Origin: JBIOHP01 sp044449065
Lineage (GTDB): Bacteria > Bacteroidota > Ignavibacteria > UBA10030 > SZUA-254
Direction of reading: 5' to 3'
DNA: 64,000 nt
NCBI GenBank assembly: GCA_044449065.1
Contig: JBIOHP010000004.1
Location: 62,001 to 126,000 of the forward strand
Below, in pieces: positions 51,749-60,317 of this stretch; positions within the stretch are counted from its first letter, which is position 1; each line of letters starts with the position of its first letter. The position numbers were made by a program, and so were the translations under genes. The notes beneath the pieces were generated by a model that worked only from the letters and a program-made list of their open reading frames with translations, had not been told where the DNA came from and did no database searches.

Positions 51749-53026
51749 ATGATGCGAACAATAGTTATTTTTATTTTCATAATGCTCCCCCTGCGGGCGC
51801 TGAGCCAGATGGATTCCATTGTGATACCGGAATCCCCGATCATGTCGCTCGACGCCGTGATCGAGGAAGCGATGGCAAACAATCCGGAAATCCGCGCCGC
51901 GTTCTCCGAAATGAGTATCCGCGACGCCAGGATTTCGCAGGCGGGCGTTCTCCCCGATCCTGAATTAAAATTCATGCAGGAAGCCATGCCGGGATTCCGC
52001 TGGAACGAAGCGATGTTCTCGCGATTGATGCTGGAACAGATGATCCCGTACCCGGGAAAACTTTCCACCGAACGCGAGGCGTCCCGGATCAACGCCGAAC
52101 ACGCTCATCACGATCACCTGGAAAAAATTGACGAAGTGCTGGCGAAGGTGAAATCGGCGTATTTCGAGTTATGGTACTACCAGCAGAATATCGTGCTGGA
52201 TAACGAGAATAGCCGCCTGATGAAGCAATTCCTGAAGATTGCCCAAACGCGGTACGGGGTTGGCATGACCTCGCAGCAAGAAGTGCTCAAAGCGCAGGTG
52301 GAGCTATCCATGATCGGCAATGAAATTCTCGATTTGCGCCAAAAAGAATTGAGCGCAAAATCCATGCTGATGGCGCTCCTGAACAGGTCGCCGCGCGATA
52401 CGGTCGGGTTCGCCGTGATATCCGAGGAGGTGAAATTTTCGATGCAGCTTGATTCCCTCCTTGATACGGGTATGCGCCAGAGGCCCATGCTCCTGCACGA
52501 TTCCATCGCAATCGATGAAAACAAAATCATGCTCTCTCTGGCAAAGCAGCAATATTACCCGGATTTCAGATTCGGGATAGAACATCTCTACGCTCCTGTC
52601 GATGGCATAACAAGCTGGAGTATTTCGGCGGGAGTCACATTGCCGTTCGCGCCCTGGTCGCTGGGAAGAACAGATGCGCGAAAGGAAGAAGCGATTGCGT
52701 CCATCGATAAATCCCGCGACCTGTATCAAGCCGACCGGCAAATGATAGCGGGAAATATCCGCGACTACTACTATAAAGCGGACGCCGCGAAGAAACAGTT
52801 AGACGCATATCAGAGGGGTATTTTGCCCCAGGCGCGCCAATCGTTAAACGCAAGTCTCACCGCCTACCAGAACGGCACAACGGATTTTTTAATGCTCATG
52901 GATGCTTACCGGACGCAGGTGAACCTCACGAAAGAATATTTCATGACGCGCATGCAGTTTGAGCAAGCTGTGACCGGCATAGAGCGGGAGATCGGCTATC
53001 AATATGGTCCACACACAATGGAATGA
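51749..53026 (+). CDS. TolC-family outer membrane efflux channel (CusC/CzcC type)
   Basis: 425 residues with a signal peptide (IVIFIFIMLPLRALSQ). Two repeats of the outer-membrane efflux protein family: MSLDAVIEEAMANNPEIRAAFSEMSIRDARISQAGVLPDPELKF (about 28-72) and a second beginning about 240 (MLLHDSIAIDENKIMLSLAKQQYYPDFRF). The TolC start is ATG 51749. Forms the outer-membrane duct of the RND pump encoded next (13 bases to the adaptor gene). Length and order CusC-CusB-CusA are standard. Confidence 0.9.
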   Translation: MMRTIVIFIFIMLPLRALSQMDSIVIPESPIMSLDAVIEEAMANNPEIRAAFSEMSIRDARISQAGVLPDPELKFMQEAMPGFRWNEAMFSRLMLEQMIPYPGKLSTEREASRINAEHAHHDHLEKIDEVLAKVKSAYFELWYYQQNIVLDNENSRLMKQFLKIAQTRYGVGMTSQQEVLKAQVELSMIGNEILDLRQKELSAKSMLMALLNRSPRDTVGFAVISEEVKFSMQLDSLLDTGMRQRPMLLHDSIAIDENKIMLSLAKQQYYPDFRFGIEHLYAPVDGITSWSISAGVTLPFAPWSLGRTDARKEEAIASIDKSRDLYQADRQMIAGNIRDYYYKADAAKKQLDAYQRGILPQARQSLNASLTAYQNGTTDFLMLMDAYRTQVNLTKEYFMTRMQFEQAVTGIEREIGYQYGPHTME

Positions 53027-53038
53027 AAGGTTTATATC

Positions 53039-54403
53039 ATGACAAAAAAATATATTTTCTCAATTATCACCGTGGTACTTCTGGGAATTTTCGGATATAT
53101 TCTGTACCCGAAATTCTTCCCATCGAAACCGGAACGGAAAATATTGTACTGGACCGATCCCATGCTGCCCGGCGATAAAAGTGATCATCCGGGAAAATCC
53201 CCGATGGGTATGGAAAGAGTTCCGGTCTATGCCGATAGCGCAATAGCCGAATCGTCAACAACAACCGAGCTTGCTCCCGGAGAATATTATACATGTCCCA
53301 TGCATCCACAGGTGCATAAAGATCAACCCGGCGCCTGCCCTATTTGCGGAATGACGCTTGTGAAAAAAACTGCGGCTCATGCAATGTCCGAGAGCGATAA
53401 GAACAACATTGCTACTGTCTCCATTTCGCCTTCGAAACAGGTGCTTGCAAACGTTGCGACTTCAATCGCAGTGAAGATGGCTCTGGAAAAAGAAATCCGT
53501 GCCGTTGGCGCCATCGATTACGCCGAACCGAATTTCAAACAGATCAGCATCCGGTTTCCGGGTCGGCTTGATAAATTATATCTCACGTACACGGGACAAA
53601 ATGTCCATAAAGGCGATCCGGTTGCGGACGTTTACAGCCCGGAAGCAATCTCAGCCCAGCAGGAGTATCTCCTCGCGAAAGATTCTTACGATGAAGTGAA
53701 GAGCCAGACCGATCTCATCTCCGGCGGAGCGCAGTCGCTTCTTGACCAGGCGCGCCAGAAATTGCTCCGGTGGGATTTCACCGAACATCAAATTGCGGAA
53801 TTGGAGAGCACAAAAACGGTACAGAAAACAATTACCATCCATTCCCCGATCAGCGGAACAGTGCTTAAAAAGTTTGCCGATCCTCAGCACTACGCCTCGG
53901 CAGGAGAAGACCTGTACGACGTCGCCGATCTCTCAACGGTTTGGATGTATTCCGAGATCTATGAGTACGAAGTAGAAAACATAAAAAATGGTCAGATTGT
54001 TGTTGCATCATCGGATGCATTTCCCGGCAGGATATTTACCGGTAAGGTAATTTTCATCTCACCGACAATCGATCCGTCGTCCCGAACGGCAAAAGTGCGC
54101 ATTGAACTTCCTAATCCTCGTCTCGATCTCAAGGTTGGAATGTATGTAAATGCCCGGATATCGGTAAAATTACAGGAATCGGTTGTCGTTCCCATCAGTG
54201 CAGTCCTTTCCACGGGGAGCCGGCAGATTGTATGGATTCAAAAAGACGGCGAAGTGTTTCAACCCCGCGTGGTTACTACGGGTGAACGTACGGGCGAATA
54301 TATCCAAATTCTCGATGGTATCGATGAAGGAGATACCATTGTAACATCCGGCGGGTATCTCATTGATTCGGAGAGCCAGCTTGAAACCGCTATGAAAAAA
54401 TAA
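53039..54403 (+). CDS. RND periplasmic adaptor, CusB-like, with two metal-binding motifs
   Basis: 454 residues. N-terminal membrane segment (about 5-22). First a degenerate binding motif ILYWTDPMLPGDKSDHPGKSPMGMERVPVY (about 34-63), then the classical heavy-metal-binding YTCPMHPQVHKDQPGACPICGM (about 84-105). The adaptor core follows: hairpin with SIRFPGRLDKLYLTYTGQNVHKGDPVADVYSPE (about 161-193), lipoyl/barrel segments ending EGDTIVTSGGYLIDSESQ. Couples CusA in the inner membrane to the TolC channel and passes periplasmic Cu(I)/Ag(I). Intergenic to TolC is 12 bases. Confidence 0.92.
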   Translation: MTKKYIFSIITVVLLGIFGYILYPKFFPSKPERKILYWTDPMLPGDKSDHPGKSPMGMERVPVYADSAIAESSTTTELAPGEYYTCPMHPQVHKDQPGACPICGMTLVKKTAAHAMSESDKNNIATVSISPSKQVLANVATSIAVKMALEKEIRAVGAIDYAEPNFKQISIRFPGRLDKLYLTYTGQNVHKGDPVADVYSPEAISAQQEYLLAKDSYDEVKSQTDLISGGAQSLLDQARQKLLRWDFTEHQIAELESTKTVQKTITIHSPISGTVLKKFADPQHYASAGEDLYDVADLSTVWMYSEIYEYEVENIKNGQIVVASSDAFPGRIFTGKVIFISPTIDPSSRTAKVRIELPNPRLDLKVGMYVNARISVKLQESVVVPISAVLSTGSRQIVWIQKDGEVFQPRVVTTGERTGEYIQILDGIDEGDTIVTSGGYLIDSESQLETAMKK

Positions 54404-54411
54404 AAGAGGAG

Positions 54412-54520
54412 CCTCCTTATTTACCTCGATAGCCCTTGAAGTAATTTCCCCTCCCCTGCCCGTCCGGTCAGGCGGGCTGCGAGGGAGGGGATCAAGGGGT
54501 GTGCAAAGGGAATAAGGTGG
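54412..54520. repeat. Nested inverted repeat between cusB and the small metal-binding gene
   Basis: Approximate outer arms CCTCCTTATT (54412-54421) and AATAAGGTGG (54511-54520), 9 of 10 complementary. Inside, CCCCTCCCC (54448-54456)/GAGGGAGGGG (54481-54490) and a hairpin GCCCGTCCGGTCAGGCGGGC (54458-54477). A third variant of the composite plan; arms are weaker than at 20890, 45410 and 51475. Confidence 0.45.
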
Positions 54521-54596
54521 TACTAAAGTTTAACAAGACGCTAAACAAAAAACTAATTATAATAACATTCACTATAATCGAAAAAGGATAAATAAA

Positions 54597-54872
54597 ATGA
54601 AAACCAACGTAATCTTAAGCTTCATCCTCACTCTTACAATACTCGCATTCGGTTTTACACCGGCGTCATCTGATTCAACAAAAACCATCAAGCAGAAAAA
54701 GATCACTGCTGTTAAGAACGCCACGAAAGTGATCTATGTTTGCCCGATGGATGCCGACGTCGTTTCCTCAAAACCCGGAGATTGCCCAAAATGCGGGATG
54801 AAACTGCAAAAGAAAACTATCGGGAAAGAAAAGAAACAGACCAAGAGTTTGAATAAGGGACAAAATAACTAA
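54597..54872 (+). CDS. Small exported protein with heavy-metal-binding motif
   Basis: 91 residues. Signal peptide (VILSFILTLTILAFGFTPASS). A mature part of 65 residues carries the motif VIYVCPMDADVVSSKPGDCPKCGMKLQKK (about 43-71), as in CusB and other heavy-metal-binding proteins; Lys-rich at both sides. Likely periplasmic copper-binding protein that feeds the RND pump, a CusF-like function inferred from position, not from homology. AGGATAAATAAA precedes ATG 54597. cusA starts 75 bases downstream. Confidence 0.75.
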   Translation: MKTNVILSFILTLTILAFGFTPASSDSTKTIKQKKITAVKNATKVIYVCPMDADVVSSKPGDCPKCGMKLQKKTIGKEKKQTKSLNKGQNN

Positions 54873-54947
54873 GATGGTTCGGTAACCGGTTTTGTTCATT
54901 CTCTCCGCGCCGGAGAAGCAGAACTCTAAAACGTTGAAAGCAAAATT

Positions 54948-57900
54948 ATGATCGAAAAAATAATTGAATACTCGGCAAGGAATAAGTTTGTCATCATTCT
55001 TATTTATTCCTTCTTCATCGGATGGGGAATTTGGTCGGTGTACAACACGCCGGTCGATGCGATTCCCGATCTTTCGGATAACCAGGTGATCGTTTTCACC
55101 CAATGGATGGGGCGGTCGCCGAAAATTATAGAAGATCAGATCACCTATCCCCTTGTCAGCAATCTGCAAGGGCTGCCGAAAGTTAAAGCGGTCCGCGCGC
55201 AGTCGATGTTCGGCATGTCGTTCATTTATATCATTTTTGACGACGATGCGGATATTTATTGGGCAAGAAGCCGTGTTCTCGAAAAACTCAACTATGCGGC
55301 GTCTTCGCTGCCTCCCGGCGTCGTTCCGACGCTGGGACCCGATGGGACGGGGGTTGGTCACGTGTACTGGTATACGGTCGAAGGGAAGGGCTACGATCTT
55401 GGTGAATTGCGCGCAATTCAGGATTGGTACATTCGTTACCAGTTAAATTCCGTCCCGGGTGTTGCCGAGGTTGCGAGCATCGGCGGGTTCGTCAAGCAAT
55501 ACCAGGTCGACCTCGATCCCAACAAGCTGGCGGCGTACGATGTAAATTTCAATTCAATCGTCGACGCAATCCGCAACACCAACCGCGATGTTGGAGGCAA
55601 GGTAATCGAATCGAACGCGATGCAGATGTATGTCCGCGGATTGGGGTATGTGAAATCCATTGCCGATATTCAAAATATTCCAATCGGGACAGGCAAGAAC
55701 GGCGTTCCCGTTTATATAAAAAATGTCGGCACGGTGCAGCTCGGAAACGACCTCCGCCTCGGTATGCTCGATAAAAACGGAGCGGGCGAGGTTGTCGGCG
55801 GTATCGTCGTCATGCGCTATAATGAAAACGCAAAGGATGTCATCGGAAGGGTAAAGGAAAAAATTAAGGAAATCCAGAAGGGATTACCGGCCGGCGTTGA
55901 GATCAAAACCGCGTACGACCGTTCCGATCTTATCGAAGGTTCTATTGATACGCTCCGTCGCGCGCTTATCGAAGAGGCGCTGGTGGTAAGCTTAATTGTG
56001 ATGATTTTTATTTTCCATTTCCGGAGCGCGCTCCGCATCCTCATTGAGATGCCGGTCTCTGTCCTGATCTCGTTCATCCTCATGAAGCAATTCGGCATCA
56101 CATCAAATATTATGAGTTTAGGCGGGTTGGCGATTGCCATCGGCGTGCTTGTTGATTCGTCCATCGTCTTAGTTGAAAATGCCTACCGGAATATCGCGCA
56201 CGCGCAGGAACTTGGAGGAGAAATTGATTACACTGCAATCTCCATTCGCTCCGCACAACAGGTGGGGAGAGCAATTTTCTTCTCGCTTGCGATCATTGTC
56301 GTTTCATTCCTGCCGGTCTTTATGCTCGAAGGCCAGGAGGGCAAGCTTTTCCATCCGCTCGCGTGGGCTAAAACATTTGCCCTCGCTGCATCGGCAATCA
56401 TTTCCATCACGCTTGTGCCGATGCTGATGACAATGCTGATGCGGGGAAAATTCCGTCCGGAAAGCAAGAATCCCATTTCCCGCTTCATGATGGGAATCTA
56501 TTCGCCCATATTGAAGAAAGCTCTGAAATACCGGAAGACAACGCTCACAATCAACATTGCAGCGCTGCTCATCACGATACCGATGATTATGCACATCGGA
56601 TCGGAATTTATGCCGCCGCTCGACGAGGGAAGTTTGCTCTTCATGCCGGTCACTCTGCCCAACGTATCCATTACCGAAGCAAAACGCATTGTGCAGGTAC
56701 AGGATAAAATCATCGCCGGTTACCCCGAGGTTGATCAGGTGTTAGGGAAGGTCGGGCGTGCGGAGACTTCAACCGATCCCGCGCCGATCAGCATGCTTGA
56801 GACAATAATTCTCCTCAAACCAAAATCAGCGTGGCGTCCCGGAATGACAAAAGATAAAATCATCGCCGATCTTGATAGCAAGCTGCAGATTCCGGGAGTG
56901 CGAAACGGCTGGACACAGCCAATCATCAACCGCATTAACATGCTCTCAACCGGCGTGCGCACCGACCTGGGAATAAAAATATTCGGCGATAATCTCGATA
57001 CGCTCGAGCGTCTCGCGATCAACGCGGAAACGATTTTACAAACGGTTCCCGGCGCCGCTGATCTCTATGCAGAACGGGTCACCGGCGGGGATTTCCTCGA
57101 TATCAAAGTGAAACCCGAAGCAGTTTCCCGGTATGGGATTAACGTCGGCGATGTGCTGAATGTTGTTGAAACCGCAATTGGCGGCGAGAATATTTCAACA
57201 ACGGTTGAAGGCAGAAGGCGGTTCCCAATCCGCATCCGCTTTTCAAAAGACTACCGCGACAACATCGAAGCGTTGAAGCGGCTTCTTGTTCCCGTGCCAA
57301 GGCAGGGGAGCGAAGCAATGGCGCCGGCAGCTTCTCCCGCAATGAGCGGCGGCGGTGCAAGCGCCGGAATGGGTGGAAACGGCGCTCTCGCTGCCGCTCC
57401 CGCATCACAATCTTTTTCATATCAGCCGAAGTACGCATACATCCCGTTGGCGCAGCTTGCCGATATACAGCAAATTGCAGGTCCACCGATGATCAATAGC
57501 GAGAACAGTCTGCTTCGTTCGATTGTGTTTCTAAATGTTCGTGGCAGGGATATGGGCAGCTTCGTAAACGACGCCAAAACCGCTCTCGAAAAACTGAAAC
57601 TCCCTCCCGGGTATTATGTCTCCTGGAGCGGGCAATACGAGAACCAGATACGAGCCAAAAAGCGGTTGGAGATTGTCATCCCGGTTGTCTTCTTTATTAT
57701 TTTCGTGATGCTCTATTTTGTGTTCAAGTCGTTCCTTGAGGCGTCGATGGTGATGCTTTCAGTGCCGTTCGCGCTCATCGGCGGGGTGTATCTGATTTAT
57801 TTTCTCGGATACAATTTCAGCGTTGCGGTGTGGGTGGGATTTATCGCATTGTACGGCGTCGCTGTGGAGACCGGTGTGGTGATGGTGATTTACCTTCACG

Positions 57901-58211
57901 AATCTCTGGATAAGCATCTCCTCAAAGGCGCAGTGACGCATGATGATATTATCAACGCAACTATTGAGGGCGCCGTGATGCGTCTGCGCCCCAAGATAAT
58001 GACCGTTGCAGTCAACCTGATCGGCTTAATGCCGATTATGTGGAGCAGCGGAGTCGGTTCCGACGTGATGAAACCCATTGCCGCGCCGATGATCGGCGGT
58101 ATTATCACATCTGCAATACATGTTCTGCTGGTAACGCCGATAATTTTTTCCATGATGAAAGAAACCGCCTTGAAGAAAGGAACGCTGAAGGTATCGGGAA
58201 TAGTGCATTAA
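54948..58211 (+). CDS. CusA/CzcA-family RND heavy-metal efflux pump
   Basis: 1087 residues. First helix at 12-32, the conserved NTPVDAIPDLSDNQVIVFTQWMGRSPKIIEDQITYPL about 33-69, then PTLGPDGTGVGHVYWYTVEG, the second helix block with FILMKQFGITSNIMSLGGLAIAIGVLVDSSIVLVENAYRN (about 370-410) and the C-terminal half with GVAVETGVVMVIYL. The proton-relay Asp and the NxY cluster are in place. An unusual 40-residue insert rich in Gly, Ala, Met and Ser (SEAMAPAASPAMSGGGASAG..., about 786-825) lies in the periplasmic part before YIPLAQLADI. Met residues there could bind metal. Confidence 0.95.
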   Translation: MIEKIIEYSARNKFVIILIYSFFIGWGIWSVYNTPVDAIPDLSDNQVIVFTQWMGRSPKIIEDQITYPLVSNLQGLPKVKAVRAQSMFGMSFIYIIFDDDADIYWARSRVLEKLNYAASSLPPGVVPTLGPDGTGVGHVYWYTVEGKGYDLGELRAIQDWYIRYQLNSVPGVAEVASIGGFVKQYQVDLDPNKLAAYDVNFNSIVDAIRNTNRDVGGKVIESNAMQMYVRGLGYVKSIADIQNIPIGTGKNGVPVYIKNVGTVQLGNDLRLGMLDKNGAGEVVGGIVVMRYNENAKDVIGRVKEKIKEIQKGLPAGVEIKTAYDRSDLIEGSIDTLRRALIEEALVVSLIVMIFIFHFRSALRILIEMPVSVLISFILMKQFGITSNIMSLGGLAIAIGVLVDSSIVLVENAYRNIAHAQELGGEIDYTAISIRSAQQVGRAIFFSLAIIVVSFLPVFMLEGQEGKLFHPLAWAKTFALAASAIISITLVPMLMTMLMRGKFRPESKNPISRFMMGIYSPILKKALKYRKTTLTINIAALLITIPMIMHIGSEFMPPLDEGSLLFMPVTLPNVSITEAKRIVQVQDKIIAGYPEVDQVLGKVGRAETSTDPAPISMLETIILLKPKSAWRPGMTKDKIIADLDSKLQIPGVRNGWTQPIINRINMLSTGVRTDLGIKIFGDNLDTLERLAINAETILQTVPGAADLYAERVTGGDFLDIKVKPEAVSRYGINVGDVLNVVETAIGGENISTTVEGRRRFPIRIRFSKDYRDNIEALKRLLVPVPRQGSEAMAPAASPAMSGGGASAGMGGNGALAAAPASQSFSYQPKYAYIPLAQLADIQQIAGPPMINSENSLLRSIVFLNVRGRDMGSFVNDAKTALEKLKLPPGYYVSWSGQYENQIRAKKRLEIVIPVVFFIIFVMLYFVFKSFLEASMVMLSVPFALIGGVYLIYFLGYNFSVAVWVGFIALYGVAVETGVVMVIYLHESLDKHLLKGAVTHDDIINATIEGAVMRLRPKIMTVAVNLIGLMPIMWSSGVGSDVMKPIAAPMIGGIITSAIHVLLVTPIIFSMMKETALKKGTLKVSGIVH

Positions 58212-58405
58212 TCGGTGATTCTCCGGATAGAGGAGGTAAATCCTAGATTATTAAATTTTAATTGAACCCATTTACATATTGATGCATCTAACAATAGATA
58301 TGGGTTCTACCATGTTCAACATAAACTTTTAAACAGACGAAATTTCTACGAATCTGAACTTAATTCGCTATTTAGTTAAATAGAAATAAACAAGGAAATT
58401 AAATA

Positions 58406-59290
58406 ATGAAACAATGTTATCTATTTATATGGGATAATTTCAGCATTGTGATGGTTTCACTTGCCCTTACGACGCTGTTCATCTCGGCGCCTGCGCATGC
58501 ACAGCATCATTACGACTATTGGGTGCACAAGAATGCGTCAGATACGACGATTGTGCGTTGCTGGAACGATTCCATGACGACGGTGATGTTCCCGCCCGGC
58601 TCCATGACGGGCATGATGATGATGCCGGATTCCGCCTATTGCCGTATCGATGATATGCCCATGGATAGTTTAATGCACCCGCACGATTCGACGTTTATGG
58701 GTTGGCACCGAATGAGGATTGGCAGGGACTCTATGAATTTCGACATGATGAATGACCAGTCCCAGTTGGGCGGCACTCATATGATGCAGTTTATGATGAA
58801 CATGCTATATCATCTGCACTGGGACAGCATGATGACCGATTCGATGCATCGTAATTGGCGCACAAAAAATATCCGGGGATGGAATGGCTCTCAATGGATC
58901 GCGGTATCCGGCGTCACCTTCGACGGGAACGACGCAGTTTTCAATTCGCCGGAAACTTATTCTGCATTCGCCTTTACGGGCGAGCCGGGATCTGTTCTGG
59001 GCGTACAGGAAAATAGAAATGTCCCGTCAAAGTTTACATTAGGTCAAAATTATCCAAACCCGTTCAATCCGTCAACGACCATCAGCTATGCATTGCCGCA
59101 ATCGGCATACGTCACATTGGCTGTGTACAGTACGCTGGGTGAAAGGGTTGCCACGTTAGTGGATGGGGAGCAGCAGGCGGGTTCTCATAATGCGATCTTC
59201 CAAAATTCGAAACTATCGAGTGGAATTTACTTTTATCGTTTTCAGGCGGGAACCTATGTGGAAGTTAAAAAACTTGTATTGATCAAATGA
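58406..59290 (+). CDS. Met/His/Asp-rich secreted protein with T9SS C-terminal sorting domain
   Basis: 294 residues. N-terminal signal peptide ends ...ISAPAHAQHH. The middle (about 55-150) is extraordinarily rich in Met, His and Asp, with runs such as MTGMMMMPD, DDMPMDSLMHPHD and HMMQFMMNMLYHLHWDSMMTDSMH, like Cu(I)- and Ag(I)-binding Met-rich proteins. The C-terminal about 80 residues form a complete type A T9SS sorting domain: LGQNYPNPFNPSTTISY, then LAVYSTLGERVATLVDG and SGIYFYRFQAGTYVEVKKLVLIK. So it is likely transported across the outer membrane. Located 194 bases after cusA and closed by a terminator at 59350; a copper-binding role is inferred from context and composition. Confidence 0.75.
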   Translation: MKQCYLFIWDNFSIVMVSLALTTLFISAPAHAQHHYDYWVHKNASDTTIVRCWNDSMTTVMFPPGSMTGMMMMPDSAYCRIDDMPMDSLMHPHDSTFMGWHRMRIGRDSMNFDMMNDQSQLGGTHMMQFMMNMLYHLHWDSMMTDSMHRNWRTKNIRGWNGSQWIAVSGVTFDGNDAVFNSPETYSAFAFTGEPGSVLGVQENRNVPSKFTLGQNYPNPFNPSTTISYALPQSAYVTLAVYSTLGERVATLVDGEQQAGSHNAIFQNSKLSSGIYFYRFQAGTYVEVKKLVLIK

Positions 59291-59349
59291 TTATTTAATA
59301 TCAATGACACTCAATAAAATTCCCGGAATTAATTCACGGAATTTTGGAG

Positions 59350-59392
59350 AAAACGGTATCCTTCGTGGAGAGGGATACCGTTTTTATTTTTT
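59350..59392 (+). terminator. Intrinsic terminator after the Met-rich T9SS gene
   Basis: AAAACGGTATCC (59350-59361) and GGATACCGTTTTT (59373-59385), 12-bp stem, followed by T-run. Confidence 0.9.
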
Positions 59393-59419
59393 ACCACACC
59401 CTCGTTAACTCGAGGTTAT

Positions 59420-59448
59420 TTGCTGTTTGATACCCTTTTCACTATCTT
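59420..59448 (+). promoter_or_regulatory. Candidate promoter of the Yip1-family gene
   Basis: TTGCTG (59420-59425), 17-base spacer, TATCTT (59443-59448), leader about 20-25 bases to ATG 59476. Confidence 0.5.
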
Positions 59449-59475
59449 TTGGGGACTTTAGAAAGGATAACGACA

Positions 59476-60234
59476 ATGGATGAACAAACATCAGCTGTTG
59501 AAGCGCTTCCGAAACCCAGTTCCCTTTTCACGCGTATCTCAAACGTATTTTCTTCTCCTGGCGAGTTATTTGCTGAACTTGCCCTGCAGCCGATCCAAAC
59601 TTCCTCATGGATGATTCCCCTTCTTCTCTCGATTATCATGATGGTGGGATCTACGGTTTTGATTTTCACAAATGACACTCTTCGAAACCAAGCGCTGGAG
59701 CCCCAGCGCGAACAAATGCAAAAAATGGTAAGCGAAGGCAAGTTAACTCAGGAACAGGCGGATCGGGCGGTTGAGATGACCACCGGCTCAAAATTGGGTA
59801 CAATCTTTGCCGCAGTTAGCGTATTTGGCGTTGCGGTTGTGATTTTTTTCGCTATTCCCCTGGTGGTCTGGCTTTCCGCTCAACTTTTCCTCCAGTACAA
59901 GGGAGGATATATGAAAATTGTGGAGATGTATGGTTTAACCACGTTCATTGCGTTTCTTGGAGGCGTTGTGACAATTCTCATGATGCATATCTTCCTCTCC
60001 ATCTATGCAACGCCGGGCGCGTGGTTGGCGTTAATGCAATCCTACGATCGTCACAACCCGGTTCATAATGTTATCAATGCAATCAATATCTTTACTTTGT
60101 GGCAGGTAGCGCTCGTGGGAGTGGGGTTATCCAAATCCTCGGGAAAACCGACCGGCAACGGGATGGCTGTTGCATTCGGTCTTTGGGCTATTGTGGTTGT
60201 GGTGATTGTATCGGTTAGTGCGATCTTTCGGTGA
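59476..60234 (+). CDS. Yip1-family multi-pass membrane protein
   Basis: 252 residues from ATG 59476 (GAAAGGA upstream); an in-frame ATG at 59449 would be in the promoter. The N-terminal SLFTRISNVFSSPGELFAELALQP opens the Yip1 domain, and five hydrophobic helices follow (about 40-57, 108-133, 146-166, 196-212, 230-250). Bacterial Yip1 proteins are of unknown function. Monocistronic with terminator at 60273. Confidence 0.75.
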   Translation: MDEQTSAVEALPKPSSLFTRISNVFSSPGELFAELALQPIQTSSWMIPLLLSIIMMVGSTVLIFTNDTLRNQALEPQREQMQKMVSEGKLTQEQADRAVEMTTGSKLGTIFAAVSVFGVAVVIFFAIPLVVWLSAQLFLQYKGGYMKIVEMYGLTTFIAFLGGVVTILMMHIFLSIYATPGAWLALMQSYDRHNPVHNVINAINIFTLWQVALVGVGLSKSSGKPTGNGMAVAFGLWAIVVVVIVSVSAIFR

Positions 60235-60272
60235 TAATAATTTAAGTTAAAAGTTTTTTCTGATTTTATTCA

Positions 60273-60309
60273 CCCCGCCGGTAGGAGGATTACAGGCGGG
60301 GATTTTTTT
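60273..60309. terminator. Terminator between convergent genes
   Basis: CCCCGCC (60273-60279) and GGCGGGG (60295-60301) with a 15-base loop, followed by ATTTTTTT. It ends the Yip1 gene on the plus strand. Confidence 0.8.
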
Positions 60310-60317
60310 GTATGGAC

